Shown one piece after another: positions 42,502 to 51,616 of a DNA stretch of 64,000 nucleotides. Both the position numbers and the translations under genes were made by a program. The notes beneath the pieces are model-generated. The model was not told the origin of the DNA. It did no database searches and was given only the letters and a program-made list of their open reading frames with translations. The stretch is from positions 62,001 to 126,000 of the forward strand of contig NZ_JACNMF010000003.1 of the NCBI RefSeq assembly GCF_014270105.1, written 5' to 3'. Numbering within the stretch: the stretch's first letter is position 1; every line of letters starts with the position of its first letter. Origin of the DNA: Hyunsoonleella aquatilis (lineage in GTDB: Bacteria > Bacteroidota > Bacteroidia > Flavobacteriales > Flavobacteriaceae).

Positions 42502-43362
42502 ATGGTTTTAATTGTTGATAGTGGGTCTACTAAGTCCGATTGGATTGCCATAGATAACAACGGAAATAAATTACTGGAAAAAATACGTACCAAGGGCTTA
42601 AATCCTGAGATTCTTTCGGAAGAAAAACTGAAAAAGATTATAAAAAAGAGCCCGGAACTTAAGACAAACAAGGATATCGTTACGCATGTCTTCTTTTATG
42701 GTGCCGGTTGTGGTACAGAACGGGGTAAAGAAATTGTGTTAGATGCCCTGTCCGAAGTTTTTACCAATGCAAAAATCAAAGTTGAAGAAGATACTTTGGC
42801 TGCGGTTTACGGGACTATAAACGATGAAACCGAAGCAGCCGTGGTTTGTATTCTTGGCACGGGTTCCAATTGTAGCTATTATGACGGCTCCAAGTTGCAC
42901 CAAAGGGTGAAATCATTGGGATATATTATGATGGACGATGCCTCAGGAAATTATTATGGCAAACAATTGATAAGGGACTATTATTTCAACCACATGCCCG
43001 AAAATGTTAAGGTGGCCTTTGGAAGCAAATACAACTTAGAAGCCGATTTCGTCAAATACAATATTTACAAACAGCCCAATCCCAATGCCTATCTGGCTAA
43101 TTTTGCCGAATTTATGTTTTTGCAAAAAGATTCGGAGTATACGGTAAATCTAATCAAAGATGGCATACGCCTATTTGCAAAGAATATGATTTTCCAATAT
43201 GAAGAAGAGTTAAAAAATGTACCTGTACATTTTGCGGGTTCCATAGCTTTCTTTTCCCAAAATGAAATAAAAGAAGTAGCCGAAGAAATGGGCTTTAAAG
43301 TTGGAAACATTGTACGCCGGCCAATTGACCGTTTAGTCGAATTTCATACCAAGGATTTGTAA
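42502..43362 (+). CDS. N-acetylglucosamine kinase-like protein (BadF/BadG family)
   Basis: 286 residues, ASKHA fold. Phosphate-1 motif IVDSGSTKSDWIA (4-16), VEEDTLAAVYG, phosphate-2 CILGTGSNCSYYDG, and a late VHFAGSIAFFSQNEIKE adenosine motif. Eukaryotic-type GlcNAc kinases of this family phosphorylate N-acetylglucosamine, and Bacteroidota homologues are generally assigned to amino-sugar salvage; the exact sugar is an inference. It lies just after the glycolytic operon's terminator, and its stop codon is in the same frame as, and close upstream of, the following ATPase. Confidence 0.88.
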   Translation: MVLIVDSGSTKSDWIAIDNNGNKLLEKIRTKGLNPEILSEEKLKKIIKKSPELKTNKDIVTHVFFYGAGCGTERGKEIVLDALSEVFTNAKIKVEEDTLAAVYGTINDETEAAVVCILGTGSNCSYYDGSKLHQRVKSLGYIMMDDASGNYYGKQLIRDYYFNHMPENVKVAFGSKYNLEADFVKYNIYKQPNPNAYLANFAEFMFLQKDSEYTVNLIKDGIRLFAKNMIFQYEEELKNVPVHFAGSIAFFSQNEIKEVAEEMGFKVGNIVRRPIDRLVEFHTKDL

Positions 43363-43497
43363 TTAAACCGATGCTTTATTAGCGCTTCAGCCAGACATAT
43401 CGCATTATACATATCCAATGCTACCAATAAGGTTCAACTCTTTAAACGTATTCTGTCCGGCGAAATTTTCGGAGAATTTCAAGGTTTAAATGGCGAA

Positions 43498-44616
43498 TTG
43501 TTTTCTGATATTGCGGTTGAAAAATTTATCGAAGAAGAATTGCGGCACGGGCGTTTTGATATCCGGACAAAAACTAAGAATAGCCTAAAAAACTCCTCGG
43601 AAGGTGAGCGTAAAAGAGCCCTGCTCAATCACATTTTGACACAAAAAACAGCGGATTACGTTTTACTGGACAATGTCTTTGACTGTTTGGATATTGAGGC
43701 CCAAACGCGAATTAAATTAGCTTTAGAGCAATTAAGTCAATCCGTCCGAATCATTCAAATTGCTACAAGAAGAAGGGATATTTTGGCTTTTATCGATAAG
43801 GTATATTTGGTTGAAAATGAAGAGGTACAACCCTTAAATAACCAAAAGGCTTCTAGTCAAAATGCAAAAACCTATTTTGTAAAGGCATTGCCACGTCCGT
43901 ATGTTTTAGAAAGTAGGGTTCCAAATCCCTTGATTAAATTGAACAAAGTTTGTGTAAATTATGGGGGGCGGCCAATCGTTAAGGACATAAATTGGGAAGT
44001 GAAACCCGGTGAGTTTTGGCAATTGATCGGACCCAATGGCTCTGGTAAAAGTACGATTCTAACATTGATTTCAGGGGATAATCCAAAGGGTTTTCTTCAG
44101 GATATGATCCTGTTTGGGATGAAAAAAGGCAGTGGGGAAACCGTTTGGGATATCAAAAAGAACATTGGTTTTTTTTCCTCAGAAATGCTGAGAGGGTTTA
44201 AACGAAGGGATTCTATTGAAAAGATGATTATTTCTGGTTTTTTGGATTCTATTGGACTTTATAAGGTCCCATCGGAAAGGCAAATCAATATTGCCCATGA
44301 ATGGCTGGAACTTTTAAATATGGTGCATATAAAAGATAAGAGTTTCCAGTCCTTATCCAATGGGCATAAACGATTGGTGCTTATCGCCAGGGCCATGGTA
44401 AAGCACCCGCCATTGCTCATTTTAGATGAACCTACAAACGGATTGGACGACAACGATGCCCAATTATTTGCTGAACTGGTCAATAAAATTGCCTCAGAAA
44501 GCCATACAGCTATCATTTATGTATCGCACAGAAAGGAAGCACATATCCGACCGAGTTTTATTTATGAGTTGATACCTTCAGCAACAGGTTCGATTGGAAA
44601 GATATCTAAGCAGTAA
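43498..44616 (+). CDS. Tandem-domain ABC ATPase (ModF-like), N-terminal start uncertain
   Basis: 372 residues from TTG 43498, but coding similarity continues upstream: the same frame is open from the nagK-like stop (43360) and encodes HIALYISNATNKVQLFKRIL, the place of a degenerate first Walker A. No ATG, GTG or TTG lies in frame there; ATT 43378 is one candidate start. The first ABC half has a signature-like NSSEGERKRAL and YVLLDNVFDCLD. The second half has a perfect Walker A LIGPNGSGKST (about 176-186), LSNGHKRLVLIARAM and LLILDEPTNGLDD. There is no membrane domain. Relatives (ModF/YlmA-like) are soluble ATPases of unclear partner; role unknown. Confidence 0.82.
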   Translation: MFSDIAVEKFIEEELRHGRFDIRTKTKNSLKNSSEGERKRALLNHILTQKTADYVLLDNVFDCLDIEAQTRIKLALEQLSQSVRIIQIATRRRDILAFIDKVYLVENEEVQPLNNQKASSQNAKTYFVKALPRPYVLESRVPNPLIKLNKVCVNYGGRPIVKDINWEVKPGEFWQLIGPNGSGKSTILTLISGDNPKGFLQDMILFGMKKGSGETVWDIKKNIGFFSSEMLRGFKRRDSIEKMIISGFLDSIGLYKVPSERQINIAHEWLELLNMVHIKDKSFQSLSNGHKRLVLIARAMVKHPPLLILDEPTNGLDDNDAQLFAELVNKIASESHTAIIYVSHRKEAHIRPSFIYELIPSATGSIGKISKQ

Positions 44617-44633
44617 ATATCAAATGAGAACAT

Positions 44634-45524
44634 TTAGCTGACAGACCTAATATCTACAGCCACTTTTAGTTTGTTTTTTCCCGAGCTGTAAATGACGCCT
44701 TTAAGCGGAGGTACATCATAGTAATCCCGTCCGTGAGCGACAATAATATGTTGGTTTTTTGGGATTTGATTGTTGGTTGGGTCAAAATCTACCCATCCAA
44801 AATTAGGTATGTAAACGGAAAACCAGGCATGGGAGGCATCCGCACCAATCAGTTTTTCTTTCCCGGGAGGAGGAATAGTTTCAATATAACCGCTCACGTA
44901 ACGTGCAGGAAGACCAACGGAACGGGCACAAGCAATAGCAATTTGAGCAAAATCCTGGCAAACGCCTTTTTTATTTTCGATTACTTCTTGAATAGGAGTT
45001 GCAACATTGGTAACTTCAGGGTTGAATTCAAAGTCGTTGTAAATGCGCTGCATTAGCTCCAAAGATGCTTCAAAAACAGGCCGATCCGGATGAAAGGACT
45101 CTTCTGCATAGGCCTTAATGTCTGGTGAAATATTGGCAATCAAAATAGATTCCAATACAAATTGCTTTACATCCAAAATTTCCGGTGTTGTACTTTTTAA
45201 TGTTGAAAGCGCATCTTTTAAAGTAATGCTTTGGGCTTTGGAATCATCTGAAATATGTGGCGCCAAATTGGAATCTTTGTCTATTTTACTTATTGCAGTT
45301 ACTTTAAGTTGGGTATGGTGTTCTTGAATGGAAAAACGGGTTATCGTATTTCCGAAGAAATCTAATTTCTCTGAAAGTTCCATTGGTTTGGGGCTAATCT
45401 CTAGATGGTATTCCAATAAGGTCTGCCCCAAAATAGTTTTAGGTTTTAAGGTTGCCAAGTTATGGCAAAACGTCACACCATTTTCATATTCATAACTTGT
45501 CGTATGTGAAACTTTATAAATCAT
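44634..45524 (-). CDS. Transglutaminase-like cysteine peptidase/transferase family protein
   Basis: 296 residues. A bacterial transglutaminase N-terminal beta domain (IYKVSHTTSYEYENGV, NLATLKPKTILGQTLLEY) is followed by the core with the catalytic triad KKGVCQDFAQ (Cys189), ADASHAWFSVYIP (His232) and WVDFDPTNN (Asp247). No signal peptide. It is the last gene of a three-gene operon: the ATP-grasp gene stops at the base next to its start, so the two are certainly coupled. In such clusters it is proposed to cleave or form isopeptide bonds in a product made by the ATP-grasp ligase. Confidence 0.92.
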   Translation of the reverse strand: MIYKVSHTTSYEYENGVTFCHNLATLKPKTILGQTLLEYHLEISPKPMELSEKLDFFGNTITRFSIQEHHTQLKVTAISKIDKDSNLAPHISDDSKAQSITLKDALSTLKSTTPEILDVKQFVLESILIANISPDIKAYAEESFHPDRPVFEASLELMQRIYNDFEFNPEVTNVATPIQEVIENKKGVCQDFAQIAIACARSVGLPARYVSGYIETIPPPGKEKLIGADASHAWFSVYIPNFGWVDFDPTNNQIPKNQHIIVAHGRDYYDVPPLKGVIYSSGKNKLKVAVDIRSVS

Positions 45525-48083
45525 TTATGGCAATGGGAAATTTTGGTTCACCAATTGGCTCTGTGGATAAGAGTGGTCAAAATAGGCATTGGAAATGGCA
45601 ATAGACGTGTTGTGCAATAAACTGCTCAATTCAGCCAGTATATCATCTAGGTTTTGCCTAATACCACTGGTTTCGTTAATTTCCAACAATTTGCTTACGG
45701 AAATGGTTTTGACAATTTCGCTGGCTTTTTCCATGTGTTTTGCACATTTGGTGTAATGTTCGTTATGCTCTGTATGCGGTAATTTGCCAATATCCTTTTT
45801 GATGCGTTGGATTTGGAAGGATAGCGATTTTGAATACTCCCTATCCAATAAAATCAGGCGGACTACATTTTCCATGTTGAGGTATGAGCGATAACTGTAC
45901 CTATAAATATTAAGGCTTTCGTGGCTTTCCAAAAAGGATTCTAATATTTCATACTGCACGGATTCACTATAATCAAAAATCAGGAGTGACCTAAATTTGG
46001 CAATATTCATCATGGCCTGCTCCGATTGCAACCCGATGAAATACAACAATAAGCCTTGGCTTGGTAGGATACTTTCCTCTATAAGACCCATAAAAGCAAT
46101 GAGCCTTGTTATAATGCGGTCCAGAAGCTTGCTCAATTGTGGGATGGAATAGTTTTTTTCTTTTTTAAAAGTGTTCCATAGTTTTTTAATGCTATCAAAT
46201 ACGCGCCACATATCTTTAGACCAAAGGCTGCGTAGGGAATAGTAAGAATTGTTAAAACTTGCCATGGTTTGTGCAAAACTGCCGAGTCTTTCCTCGTCCA
46301 ACATCAAGGAGTGTATTTCTCTAAGCGGATCGGTAAGGTTGTTTTCGGAGCCTTCTCCAACAAAACCTGGAAAAGTAGAAGTGATGTTGGTAATAGATTT
46401 GTAGAGGTGAACTAATATTTCAGAAGTGGAATTCTGATTGCTGTATTGCCCTAGGTTCATAGAGTTAAGTACCATTCTCAAGTATCGGGCGGTCGTTAGC
46501 GCACGGCCCAAATAGCGGCCTGACCAAAACAAGCTTTCCGCGGTGTTGCTCGGAAGATGGTTTATATCGGCAATTGAGATTTTGCAACTATTGTCCCATG
46601 AAAAATTCTTGATACCATTCTGGAAATGGTCCGAAACAATCCAAAAATCTTTACTTACCCCACCGCGCTGGTTAGAAACAAAAAGATTTTCACGCTCGGC
46701 AGCCACGCGCACCAAACCTCCCGGCATTACGCTAAAACCATTATTTTTGGCAATTGCAAATGTTCGGCACATAACTTTTCTTGGCTCCAGGGCACCGTTG
46801 GAAAAATCTGGTGCCGTAGAGAATGATATTTTTTCCTGGGCCACAAATTTATAAGGACGTAAAAGAATTTCTTGTTTCAGTTCTTCCAAAGCCTTTTCCA
46901 GTAAAAACTCGCAGAAAAAAATATGCTCCCGGTTTGATCTATCGATTCGTTTTACAACAAATTCACGGAGGTTATTAAGCACATAATGCCGTTCTGCCTC
47001 CTGTCCGCACCACCACGAGGCTATCTGTGGCAGTATCAGGTCTTCGTTTAAGAAGTACTTGCAAATACCATTTAAAAATGGAATTAGTCCCGAATTTTCT
47101 AGAACCCCGGCACCAATGGGGTTGACTATGGCTACCCTTTGCTCACGGATAACGTCCAGCAATCCCGCAACGCCCAAATACGAATCTTCACGTAGTTCTA
47201 AAGGGTCCATAAAGGCATCATCCACACGTTTCAGAACAACATCTACTTGTTTCAGTTCCTTTAGGGTCTTCATCCAAAGTTTACCATTTCTAACTACCAA
47301 GTCGTTTCCGGTCACTAAAGGATATCCAAGAAAAGAAGCCATGTAGGCATGGTCAAAATAGGTTTCATTAAGCGGTCCTGGAGTCAAAATCACAATACTA
47401 GGATTCGATTTGTTTTGAGGAGCTGCATCTATGAGCATTTGATTGAACTCATAAAAGAATTGGGTGGGCTGCTTTACATTTATATTTTCAAAAACACTTG
47501 GAAATACCCTGCTTAATGAATAGCGGTTTTCTAAAGCATAACCCATGCCGGATGGTGCCTGGGCACGGTCATTAACTACCCACATGCGGCCATCAGGCCC
47601 GCGCGCCATATCGGCTGAGTGGATAAGCAGTTGTTTCTCTGTTGGGTAGTTTATCTGGTCGCATTGCCTTAAAAACCCTCTATGGGCATAAACCACTTCT
47701 TGGGGAATGATGCCATTACTGATTAATTCACGTTTACCATAAATATCTTTTAAGATAAGATTGAATAGTTCCGCCCTTTGTTTGATGCCCTTTTCAATAT
47801 GTAACCATTCGCTTTCATGAATTAAAAACGGCACGATATTTAACTGCCAAGCTCTATGCATTCCCTTGGGGTCGTTGTATACATTGTAAGTCACCCCGTT
47901 TTCCTCCAACAACCAGTTGACTTCATTTTGTTTTGCCAGCAAATTGTCGGAACCAATTTGAGTAAGGTTATTGAGCAATTTCGCCCAATTGGGGTTAATA
48001 GACATGTCCGATTTCAGCACCTCATCATAATTTCTGAAGCCCGAAAAGTAATTTTGGAACAATATGTTGGAGCCTAGGGGCAT
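45525..48083 (-). CDS. Circularly permuted ATP-grasp ligase fused to alpha-E domain
   Basis: 852 residues, a fusion of two proteins that are separate genes in many bacteria. Residues about 15-510 are a type-2 circularly permuted ATP-grasp: NEVNWLLEENGVTYNVYNDPKGMHRAWQLN, YAHRGFLRQCD, HSADMARGPDGRMWVVNDRAQAPSGMGYALENRY, ILTPGPLNETYFDHAYMASFLG and VLKRVDDAFMDPLELR. From about 525 the all-helical alpha-E domain begins (LPSNTAESLFWSGRYLGRALTTARYLR, FVGEGSE, RSLLIFDYSESVQYEILESFLESH). ATP-grasp enzymes form amide bonds, so this is probably a peptide or isopeptide ligase; the substrate is unknown. It sits between two transglutaminase genes with gaps of 0 and 2 bases. Confidence 0.93.
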   Translation of the reverse strand: MPLGSNILFQNYFSGFRNYDEVLKSDMSINPNWAKLLNNLTQIGSDNLLAKQNEVNWLLEENGVTYNVYNDPKGMHRAWQLNIVPFLIHESEWLHIEKGIKQRAELFNLILKDIYGKRELISNGIIPQEVVYAHRGFLRQCDQINYPTEKQLLIHSADMARGPDGRMWVVNDRAQAPSGMGYALENRYSLSRVFPSVFENINVKQPTQFFYEFNQMLIDAAPQNKSNPSIVILTPGPLNETYFDHAYMASFLGYPLVTGNDLVVRNGKLWMKTLKELKQVDVVLKRVDDAFMDPLELREDSYLGVAGLLDVIREQRVAIVNPIGAGVLENSGLIPFLNGICKYFLNEDLILPQIASWWCGQEAERHYVLNNLREFVVKRIDRSNREHIFFCEFLLEKALEELKQEILLRPYKFVAQEKISFSTAPDFSNGALEPRKVMCRTFAIAKNNGFSVMPGGLVRVAAERENLFVSNQRGGVSKDFWIVSDHFQNGIKNFSWDNSCKISIADINHLPSNTAESLFWSGRYLGRALTTARYLRMVLNSMNLGQYSNQNSTSEILVHLYKSITNITSTFPGFVGEGSENNLTDPLREIHSLMLDEERLGSFAQTMASFNNSYYSLRSLWSKDMWRVFDSIKKLWNTFKKEKNYSIPQLSKLLDRIITRLIAFMGLIEESILPSQGLLLYFIGLQSEQAMMNIAKFRSLLIFDYSESVQYEILESFLESHESLNIYRYSYRSYLNMENVVRLILLDREYSKSLSFQIQRIKKDIGKLPHTEHNEHYTKCAKHMEKASEIVKTISVSKLLEINETSGIRQNLDDILAELSSLLHNTSIAISNAYFDHSYPQSQLVNQNFPLP

Positions 48084-48085
48084 AC

Positions 48086-51000
48086 TTATGCTTTTCTTAA
48101 ATCAAGTGTTACAGGAAATTCCTCACTAATTGGAAGTTCCTTATACTTGAATTTTTTAGGATTGATTTGTTTTTTAATAGTTTGATATTCTTTTTTGTTG
48201 ATAGTATCTCCATTCTCTTGGACAATATCGCCTTGCGTGTGATTAAAACTCCAAAACCGGTTGATTCTTCTAGATTCGGCTTCCAGGCTATTCACTGGGA
48301 ATGACTCGTAAGAACGCCCTCCTGGATGGGAAACAAAATAAGTGAAACCACCTATAGACCTTTTATTCCATGTGTCTACTACATCAAACACCAAAGGCGC
48401 ATGAACTCCAATTGTAGGATGCATAGCGGAATAAGGATTCCATGCCTTATACCTAACTCCAGCCACATATTCACCTTTAACTCCGGTTGACCTTAAGGGA
48501 ACCTTTACACCATTACAAGTTACAACATATCTTTCATTGATAAAATTGAAAACCTTTATTTGCACGCGTTCTAATGAAGAATCTACGTACCGCGCAGTGC
48601 CACTGTCACTCATTTCTTCACCTAAGACATTCCATGGTTCTATCGCCGCCCGCAGTTCCAATTCCATCCCGCCAATATTTACCATCCCGTATAACGGGAA
48701 TCTAAACTCAAAAAACGGGTTGAACCAATCCTCTTTGAACGCAAACCCTGCCTTGTTGATTTGTTTTACCACATCGTTAATATCATCTCTTACAAAATGT
48801 TCGATCAGGAATTTATCGTGCAACTCAGAACCCCAACGCACCAAATCGTGTTCGTAGGGGGTTTTCCAGAACCAGGCAACCAAAGTACGGACTAAAAGGT
48901 TTTGCATCAAGCTCATTTGGGCATGCGGGGGCATGTCAAATGCGCGAAGCTCCAAAATCCCCAGTCGTCCAGAAGAGGAATCGGGGGAATATAGTTTATC
49001 AATACAGAATTCCGCACGATGCGTGTTGCCGGTCAAATCGGTCAATAAGTGCCTAAACAATCTATCGGTGAGCCAAAACGGAACTTCTCCGTTCTTTGGT
49101 ATTTTGCTGAAGGCTATTTCCAATTCATATAAATTTTCTATTCGGGCCTCATCGATACGGGGTGCCTGACTTGTGGGGCCGATAAACGCACCAGAAAATA
49201 AATAGGACAACCCCGGATGATGCTGCCAAAAGGTCAACAAACTTCTCAACAAACTGGGCTTACGCAATAGAGGGCTATCGGCTGGGGTAATACCACCAAG
49301 GGTTACGTGGTTACCACCACCGGTACCTGTATGTTTTCCGTCCACCATAAATTTTTCGGTTCCAAGCCGGGATAATTTGGCGTGTTTGTAAAGCTTGAGG
49401 GTATTATTTGTTAATTCATTCCAGCTTTTAGAAGGTTGCACGTTTACCTCTATTACCCCTGGATCGGGTGTGATTTTTAAGGATTGCACACGATTGTCAA
49501 AAGGCGCATCATAACCTTCAAAAACCACTGGAATATTTAATTCTATTGAAGTGGCTTCAATGGAGGCAACGAGGTCCAAATAATATTCGATGGCGTCCAA
49601 TGGCGGAAGGAAAATATGTAATGTGTCGTCGCGGACTTCAACACAAAGTGCTGTTCTAATAAAGAATTCAGACTTGCTTTTCGCAGGCTTTTCCTTTATA
49701 AATTTTTGAAACCGCTTTTCGACAGCTTCTGTAAATTCAGGAAGTTCGTCCTGTCTGTAAAATTGGTCAGGTTCAAAATCAGGGAACTCCTTTTGCTTTG
49801 GTTTTTGAATTAGAGAATTTAAAGGTAGCCTTAGGCCCACAGGAGAGTTGCCGGGCACTAAAAACACATGCTTTCTTCTGAATTTCCAATCACAGCTATA
49901 CCAAATACCTTCTGAATTATTCAATGGAATAACGTAGCCAATAGGCTTAGTCGTGCCATCTTTTAAAATGCTCTGAAGTTTTTCTTTGACCAAAAGATTA
50001 CCATCTTCTTTCGTGGGGTCGATGTCCACGGGCATTTGGCCTTCCTGCCACAGAAAATAGAAGCTATCTTCATAGGTGGGCTTTACATACTTATCTGATA
50101 CGCCCAAGTATTTGGTCAGTGTTTTTATGAATTTTCTATCCGACCCCTTGGGTAATTTTTTGTGTTCAGAGAAAAGAGATAACAGGTTTTTGTTGTTCCA
50201 AATTGGCTTGCCGTCCTTACGCCAACAGATATCAATGGACCAACGGGGTAGGGGTTCGCCGGGATACCATTTCCCCTGCGCTTGGTGTAATACGCCTCCC
50301 TTTCCGAATTCATCATAAAGTTTTCCTGAAAGGTTTTTGGCCAATTCGCGTTTGTGTTCACCATCAGCAGTGGTATTCCATTCAGGGGATTCCATATCAT
50401 CGATGGACACAAAGGTGGGTTCGCCACCCATGGTGAGCCTGACGTCTTCCTTTTCCAGAACTTCATCCACTTTGAACCCTAAATTGTAAATCGCATTCCA
50501 TTGGTCTTCTGTATAAGGTTTGGTCACGCGAGGCGACTCAAATATACGCTTAACGGAGTTTTCGAAGAAGAATTCCGTTTCGCAAATATCAGTCATACCG
50601 GATACTGGAGCCGCACTTTCAAAAGAGGGCGTACATGCAAGAGGTATATGGCCTTCACCTGCAAGTAACCCAGACGTAGCATCAAAACCGATCCACCCCG
50701 CACCGGGAACGTAAACCTCAGTCCAAGCATGTAAATCTGTAAAATCCTCCTCAGGTCCTGATGGGCCATCTAGTGATTTTTCATCAGATTTTAATTGTAC
50801 CAAATAGCCCGAAACAAATCTTGCACCAAAGCCCAAATGGCGCATCACCTGAACAAATAACCAAGCATAATCCCTGCACGAACCCACTTTCTTTTGAAGA
50901 GTTTCATCACAAGGTTGCACACCTGGGTCGAGTCTGATGCTGTAATTCAAATACTCATATATCTTTCTGTTTATGTCGATTAAAAAGAAAATGGTCTTTC

Positions 51001-51415
51001 TCGGTGTAAGGTCAACGGTTTTGAGAAAATTATTGAGCAACGGCCCGTTATCGGTAATTTCTAAATAGGGCAATAATTCTTTTTTTGTGGTTTCGGTATA
51101 TTCAAAAGGATAGTCTTCGGCATATTTTTCAACAAAGAAATCAAACGGATTAATGGTTTTTAAATCTGCTATAATTTCGACATCAATAGAAAGCTCTTTG
51201 GTTTTTTCTGGAAAGGTCAACCGAGCCAAATAATTTCCAAAAGGGTCCTGTTGCCAATTGAAAAAATGTTTTTCGGGCTTGATATTTATGGAATACGCTT
51301 CGATTGGTGTGCGGCTATGCGGCGCCGGCCTTAATCTGAAAATATGAGGTGATAAAGAAACTAATCTATCATATTTGTACAAAGTTTTATGTGAAATTAC
51401 AATTTTCAGTGCCAT
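48086..51415 (-). CDS. Transglutaminase fused to DUF2126 domain
   Basis: 1109 residues. The N-terminal 300 are a transglutaminase with its own beta domain (ISHKTLYKYDRLVSLSPHIFRLRPAP) and triad KKVGSCRDYAW (Cys180), DLHAWTEVYVPGAGW (His229) and GFDATSG (Asp245). From about 320 onward it is DUF2126 (VRLTMGGEPTFVSIDDMESPEWN, ELAKNLSGKLYDEFGKGGVLHQAQGKWYPGEPLPRW, GKHTGTGGGNHVTLGG, HRAEFCIDKLYSPDSSSGRLGILELRAFDMPPH). DUF2126 has been proposed to be a glutamine-synthetase-like amidoligase, which the clustered histidine/glutamate motifs fit. First gene of the operon; the region upstream (51416-51616) carries an AT-rich palindrome but no clear promoter. Confidence 0.93.
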   Translation of the reverse strand: MALKIVISHKTLYKYDRLVSLSPHIFRLRPAPHSRTPIEAYSINIKPEKHFFNWQQDPFGNYLARLTFPEKTKELSIDVEIIADLKTINPFDFFVEKYAEDYPFEYTETTKKELLPYLEITDNGPLLNNFLKTVDLTPRKTIFFLIDINRKIYEYLNYSIRLDPGVQPCDETLQKKVGSCRDYAWLFVQVMRHLGFGARFVSGYLVQLKSDEKSLDGPSGPEEDFTDLHAWTEVYVPGAGWIGFDATSGLLAGEGHIPLACTPSFESAAPVSGMTDICETEFFFENSVKRIFESPRVTKPYTEDQWNAIYNLGFKVDEVLEKEDVRLTMGGEPTFVSIDDMESPEWNTTADGEHKRELAKNLSGKLYDEFGKGGVLHQAQGKWYPGEPLPRWSIDICWRKDGKPIWNNKNLLSLFSEHKKLPKGSDRKFIKTLTKYLGVSDKYVKPTYEDSFYFLWQEGQMPVDIDPTKEDGNLLVKEKLQSILKDGTTKPIGYVIPLNNSEGIWYSCDWKFRRKHVFLVPGNSPVGLRLPLNSLIQKPKQKEFPDFEPDQFYRQDELPEFTEAVEKRFQKFIKEKPAKSKSEFFIRTALCVEVRDDTLHIFLPPLDAIEYYLDLVASIEATSIELNIPVVFEGYDAPFDNRVQSLKITPDPGVIEVNVQPSKSWNELTNNTLKLYKHAKLSRLGTEKFMVDGKHTGTGGGNHVTLGGITPADSPLLRKPSLLRSLLTFWQHHPGLSYLFSGAFIGPTSQAPRIDEARIENLYELEIAFSKIPKNGEVPFWLTDRLFRHLLTDLTGNTHRAEFCIDKLYSPDSSSGRLGILELRAFDMPPHAQMSLMQNLLVRTLVAWFWKTPYEHDLVRWGSELHDKFLIEHFVRDDINDVVKQINKAGFAFKEDWFNPFFEFRFPLYGMVNIGGMELELRAAIEPWNVLGEEMSDSGTARYVDSSLERVQIKVFNFINERYVVTCNGVKVPLRSTGVKGEYVAGVRYKAWNPYSAMHPTIGVHAPLVFDVVDTWNKRSIGGFTYFVSHPGGRSYESFPVNSLEAESRRINRFWSFNHTQGDIVQENGDTINKKEYQTIKKQINPKKFKYKELPISEEFPVTLDLRKA

Positions 51416-51535
51416 AGTTTGGTGGTTTTCAGATCACGAATATCCATGAAAAAATACTAATAATAAATGATTAAATGCTAATATAATCCTCTGCAATAGG
51501 ATGAATTGCGAGATTAAAAAGAATGCCTAACGAAT

Positions 51536-51557
51536 TTTGATTTTTTAAAAAATCAAA
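51536..51557. other. 22-bp perfect AT palindrome
   Basis: TTTGATTTTTT followed at once by AAAAAATCAAA, in the 201-base gap between guaC and the transglutaminase operon. On the minus strand it could act as a weak terminator for guaC. Being nearly all A+T, it could also be a simple chance dyad. Confidence 0.4.
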
Positions 51558-51616
51558 GATTTAATATTTAAAAACTTTACAATCTCCTGGAAGCAAAATT
51601 TGTTGAATCTGCGCAT

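Noticed and set aside
43371-43382. ATG at 43371 as start of the ABC ATPase
   Set aside because: Out of frame and meets a TAG after three codons.
44634-51415. Transglutaminase/ATP-grasp operon as an antiphage defence island
   Set aside because: No nuclease, effector or defence-associated neighbours; the flanks are housekeeping genes.
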